16,722 bases of DNA from Candidatus Aminicenantota bacterium (lineage in GTDB: Bacteria; Acidobacteriota; Aminicenantia; Aminicenantales; Aminicenantaceae). Position numbers and translations under genes: made by a program. The stretch covers positions 1 to 16,722 of the forward strand of contig JAUWJP010000011.1 in assembly GCA_030607635.1 (NCBI GenBank), read 5' to 3'. Below the pieces are notes generated by a model. The model did no database searches and had not been told where the DNA came from. It saw only the letters and a program-made list of their open reading frames with translations. Positions 15,556-16,722 of the stretch are shown here, piece by piece; the first letter of the stretch is position 1, and every line of letters begins with the position of its first letter.

Positions 15556-16133
15556 TTTGTTCCCTCCTTCACTGCTTTTAGTAGTTTCCGTAGTTGTTTT
15601 TTATTTTTTATGGATTCCTTTTTCAAGCTCATGCGTCCTGTTTTCATTAAGCTTAAGCCAAGAGGAGCCATTTTGATGAGTCCCAAAGGATTCCTGGTTT
15701 TGAGGAACAGATTCAGCATTAGCCATACCTCAGAACTTCGGCCGTTGTTGGTGAGAATTTTGTGCATTTCCTTGTCCATGACTGGAATGGAAAATCGAGA
15801 AGGATAAATTTTTTCCTTGATTGCTTTTCTTTTCAATGCATACATGACATCGGTTATTTTGATATTAGAAGGGCAGCGGACCTGGCAGCTATAGCAGGAA
15901 GCACAAAGCCAGGGAGTGAAACTTTTGAGCACTTCATCCTTAAAGCCACTTTTAATCATGGCGATTATTTTTCTTGGGGAATAGTCCATATAGACAGCCA
16001 TAGGACAGGAACCGCTGCATGTGCCGCATTGAATGCATTGGCTAATCTCGTCGCATCCTGATTTTTCCTTGATTTCATCAAAAAAATTCTTATCTAATTC
16101 TTCCTCATATTTGATCTTTTCCTGGATTTCCAT
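15552..16133 (-). CDS. hdrC: Heterodisulfide reductase subunit C
   Basis: HdrC passes electrons from HdrA to HdrB through two [4Fe-4S] clusters. Both motifs are complete: CIQCGTCSGSCP (Cys33, 36, 39, 43) and CASCYSCQVRCP (Cys77, 80, 83, 87), with the usual MDYSPRKIIAMI stretch between. The 193-residue length is normal, with a basic helical tail. It is the first gene of the operon: AGGAGG precedes ATG at 16133, and the region upstream is non-coding on this strand. There is no membrane segment, so it is the soluble HdrABC type rather than HdrDE. Confidence 0.95.
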   Translation of the reverse strand: MEIQEKIKYEEELDKNFFDEIKEKSGCDEISQCIQCGTCSGSCPMAVYMDYSPRKIIAMIKSGFKDEVLKSFTPWLCASCYSCQVRCPSNIKITDVMYALKRKAIKEKIYPSRFSIPVMDKEMHKILTNNGRSSEVWLMLNLFLKTRNPLGLIKMAPLGLSLMKTGRMSLKKESIKNKKQLRKLLKAVKEGTK

Positions 16134-16417
16134 GAATCCTCCTTTATTGAGATTTTAATACATTTAAGGTGTAGAGGGGATGTTCAGTGAAGAAAAAAAG
16201 TCCATAAAACTCCTGCATCCAGTGTAAGCAATTTAAAAAATTACATTATTAGTATTAGTTGTAATTACAAGACAATTCTTCAGGTAGAATTTTAGTGACT
16301 TTAATAAACAATTCCTGCATCAATAGGAAAGTTTAGTGTAACTATAGGAAAAGTAGATATAGCCTTATAATTACGTTAAATTCTATTTAGAAATTTTTCA
16401 CTTGTCAATAAAAAAGT
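16134..16417. other. AT-rich leader region of the operon
   Basis: I find no gene or RNA in these 284 bases. The operon promoter should lie here. Several weak minus-strand hexamers exist, such as TTGCTT (reading from about 16232) followed by TTTATG, and TTGTCT followed by TAATAA, but none is convincing. A palindrome at 16394-16423 overlaps its right end. Confidence 0.4.
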
Positions 16418-16423
16418 GAAAAA
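16394..16423. repeat. Palindrome TTTTTCACTT-N10-AAGTGAAAAA
   Basis: Perfect 10-base arms (16394-16403 and 16414-16423) flank a 10-base spacer, upstream of hdrC and at the edge of the gatA remnant. It could be an operator for the hdrC operon. It does not match the Rex consensus (TTGTGAA-N4-TTCACAA). The AT-rich arms reduce the significance. Confidence 0.4.
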
Positions 16424-16695
16424 AATTCCAAAATTGATTGTATGCTAACCCCCCACAATTCCGGAGCCAGCTTTTTTGATCGCAGCAAAGAAAGACCCTA
16501 TTGCCATGTACTTGACTGATAAGTATACTGTAAGCGTAAATCTTGCTGGAATACCTGCTATTTTTTTAACCTTTTGGATTAAGTCGAGCAGAATTACCTT
16601 TAGGAATACAGATAATCGGAAATTTTTTTCGAGAATCCAAATTATTTAAGCTTGCTTTTTTACTTGAAAAAAAAGTAAAATTTAAAAACAATTAA
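16418..16695 (+). pseudogene. gatA: Decayed C-terminal remnant of gatA (Glu/Asp-tRNA amidotransferase subunit A)
   Basis: The plus strand reads PEPAFLIAAKKDPIAMYLTD (16461-16520) and continues KYTVSVNLAGIPAIF, the GatA signature near DPLxMYLxDIFTVxxNLAGxPA. A one-base shift near 16568 then gives PFGLSRAELPLGIQIIGNFF (16570-16629) and a normal GatA-like end to TAA at 16693-16695. Removing one A near 16568 joins the frames as AIFLPFGL. A second shift sits in the C-run at 16449-16454: upstream reads KIDCMLTP in another frame, and removing one C gives MLTPTIPEPAF. Only about 90 of roughly 480 residues remain, and I could not recognise GatA sequence before 16418. It is therefore a truncated, frameshifted relic unless the assembly is wrong. 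Confidence 0.8.
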
Positions 16696-16717
16696 ATCCA
16701 ATAAAGAAGGAGGAAGA

Positions 16718-16722
16718 ATGGA
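16718..16722 (+). CDS. Start of a plus-strand gene, probably gatB
   Basis: Only ATGGA is inside the window. A strong AAGGAGG (16708-16714) lies before the ATG, and a promoter-like pair TTGCTT (16652-16657) and TAAAAT (16676-16681) with an 18-base spacer lies upstream. The identity gatB is inferred from the position 22 bases after the gatA remnant, because gatA and gatB are commonly adjacent; the coding sequence itself is not visible. Confidence 0.45.

Noticed and set aside
16211..16321. Direct repeat TCCTGCATC at 16211-16219 and 16313-16321 upstream of hdrC
   Set aside because: A nine-base match between two places in several hundred bases is expected by chance about this often, and the flanking bases do not agree.
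1..16722. CRISPR arrays, tRNA or rRNA genes, insertion sequences
   Set aside because: No regularly spaced repeats of CRISPR length, no cloverleaf-like or rRNA sequence, and no transposase-like open frame were seen on either strand.

Overview
The window holds one long, tightly packed operon on the minus strand (transcribed from about 16133 down to 1333). It is flanked by a truncated sensor gene at the left edge and by a decayed gene plus a gene start at the right edge. The base composition is moderately AT-rich. The content (Hdr, Mvh-type [NiFe] hydrogenase, NuoE/NuoF proteins, no oxygen-dependent enzyme) suggests a strictly anaerobic, H2-metabolising bacterium. I cannot assign a phylum from sequence alone; Shine-Dalgarno sites are mostly canonical GGAGG.

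Layout in transcription order: hdrC (15552-16133), hdrB (14668-15555) and an N-terminal half of hdrA (13824-14675). Then a six-gene signalling block: a DRTGG protein (13460-13822), an RsbT-like ATPase (13011-13457), a sensory [FeFe]-hydrogenase-like protein (11656-13014), a second DRTGG protein (11301-11642), a PHP phosphoesterase (10566-11297) and a second HATPase (10009-10557). Then a NADH module: NuoE (9557-10012), a small 2Fe-2S protein (9153-9539) and a 1023-residue NuoF-GltD fusion (6066-9137). Next comes a NuoG-ferredoxin/HdrA C-terminal-half fusion (4297-6069). After a 99-base gap come mvhD (from a probable ATT start at 4197), mvhG and mvhA.

Read together, the genes describe an electron-bifurcating machine. 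H2 is oxidised by MvhAG, and electrons pass through MvhD to a flavin centre that appears to be assembled from two separately encoded HdrA halves. From there they can go to HdrBC (disulfide-type chemistry), to ferredoxin and to NAD(P) through NuoEF and the GltD-like domain. The sensory hydrogenase block in the middle of the operon probably reports H2 or redox state. The most unusual points are the split and re-fused HdrA, the combination of Hdr/Mvh with NuoEF and GltD, the embedded sensor block, the ATT start of mvhD and the frameshifted gatA remnant.

At the left, 1-1037 (minus) encodes the N-terminal part of a membrane-anchored Cache-domain sensor with its own good promoter. The 295-base gap between it and mvhA is a mosaic of short repeats, including a perfect 8-base-period array. 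At the right, 16418-16695 (plus) is a frameshifted C-terminal remnant of gatA, followed by a ribosome binding site and the first five bases of what is probably gatB.
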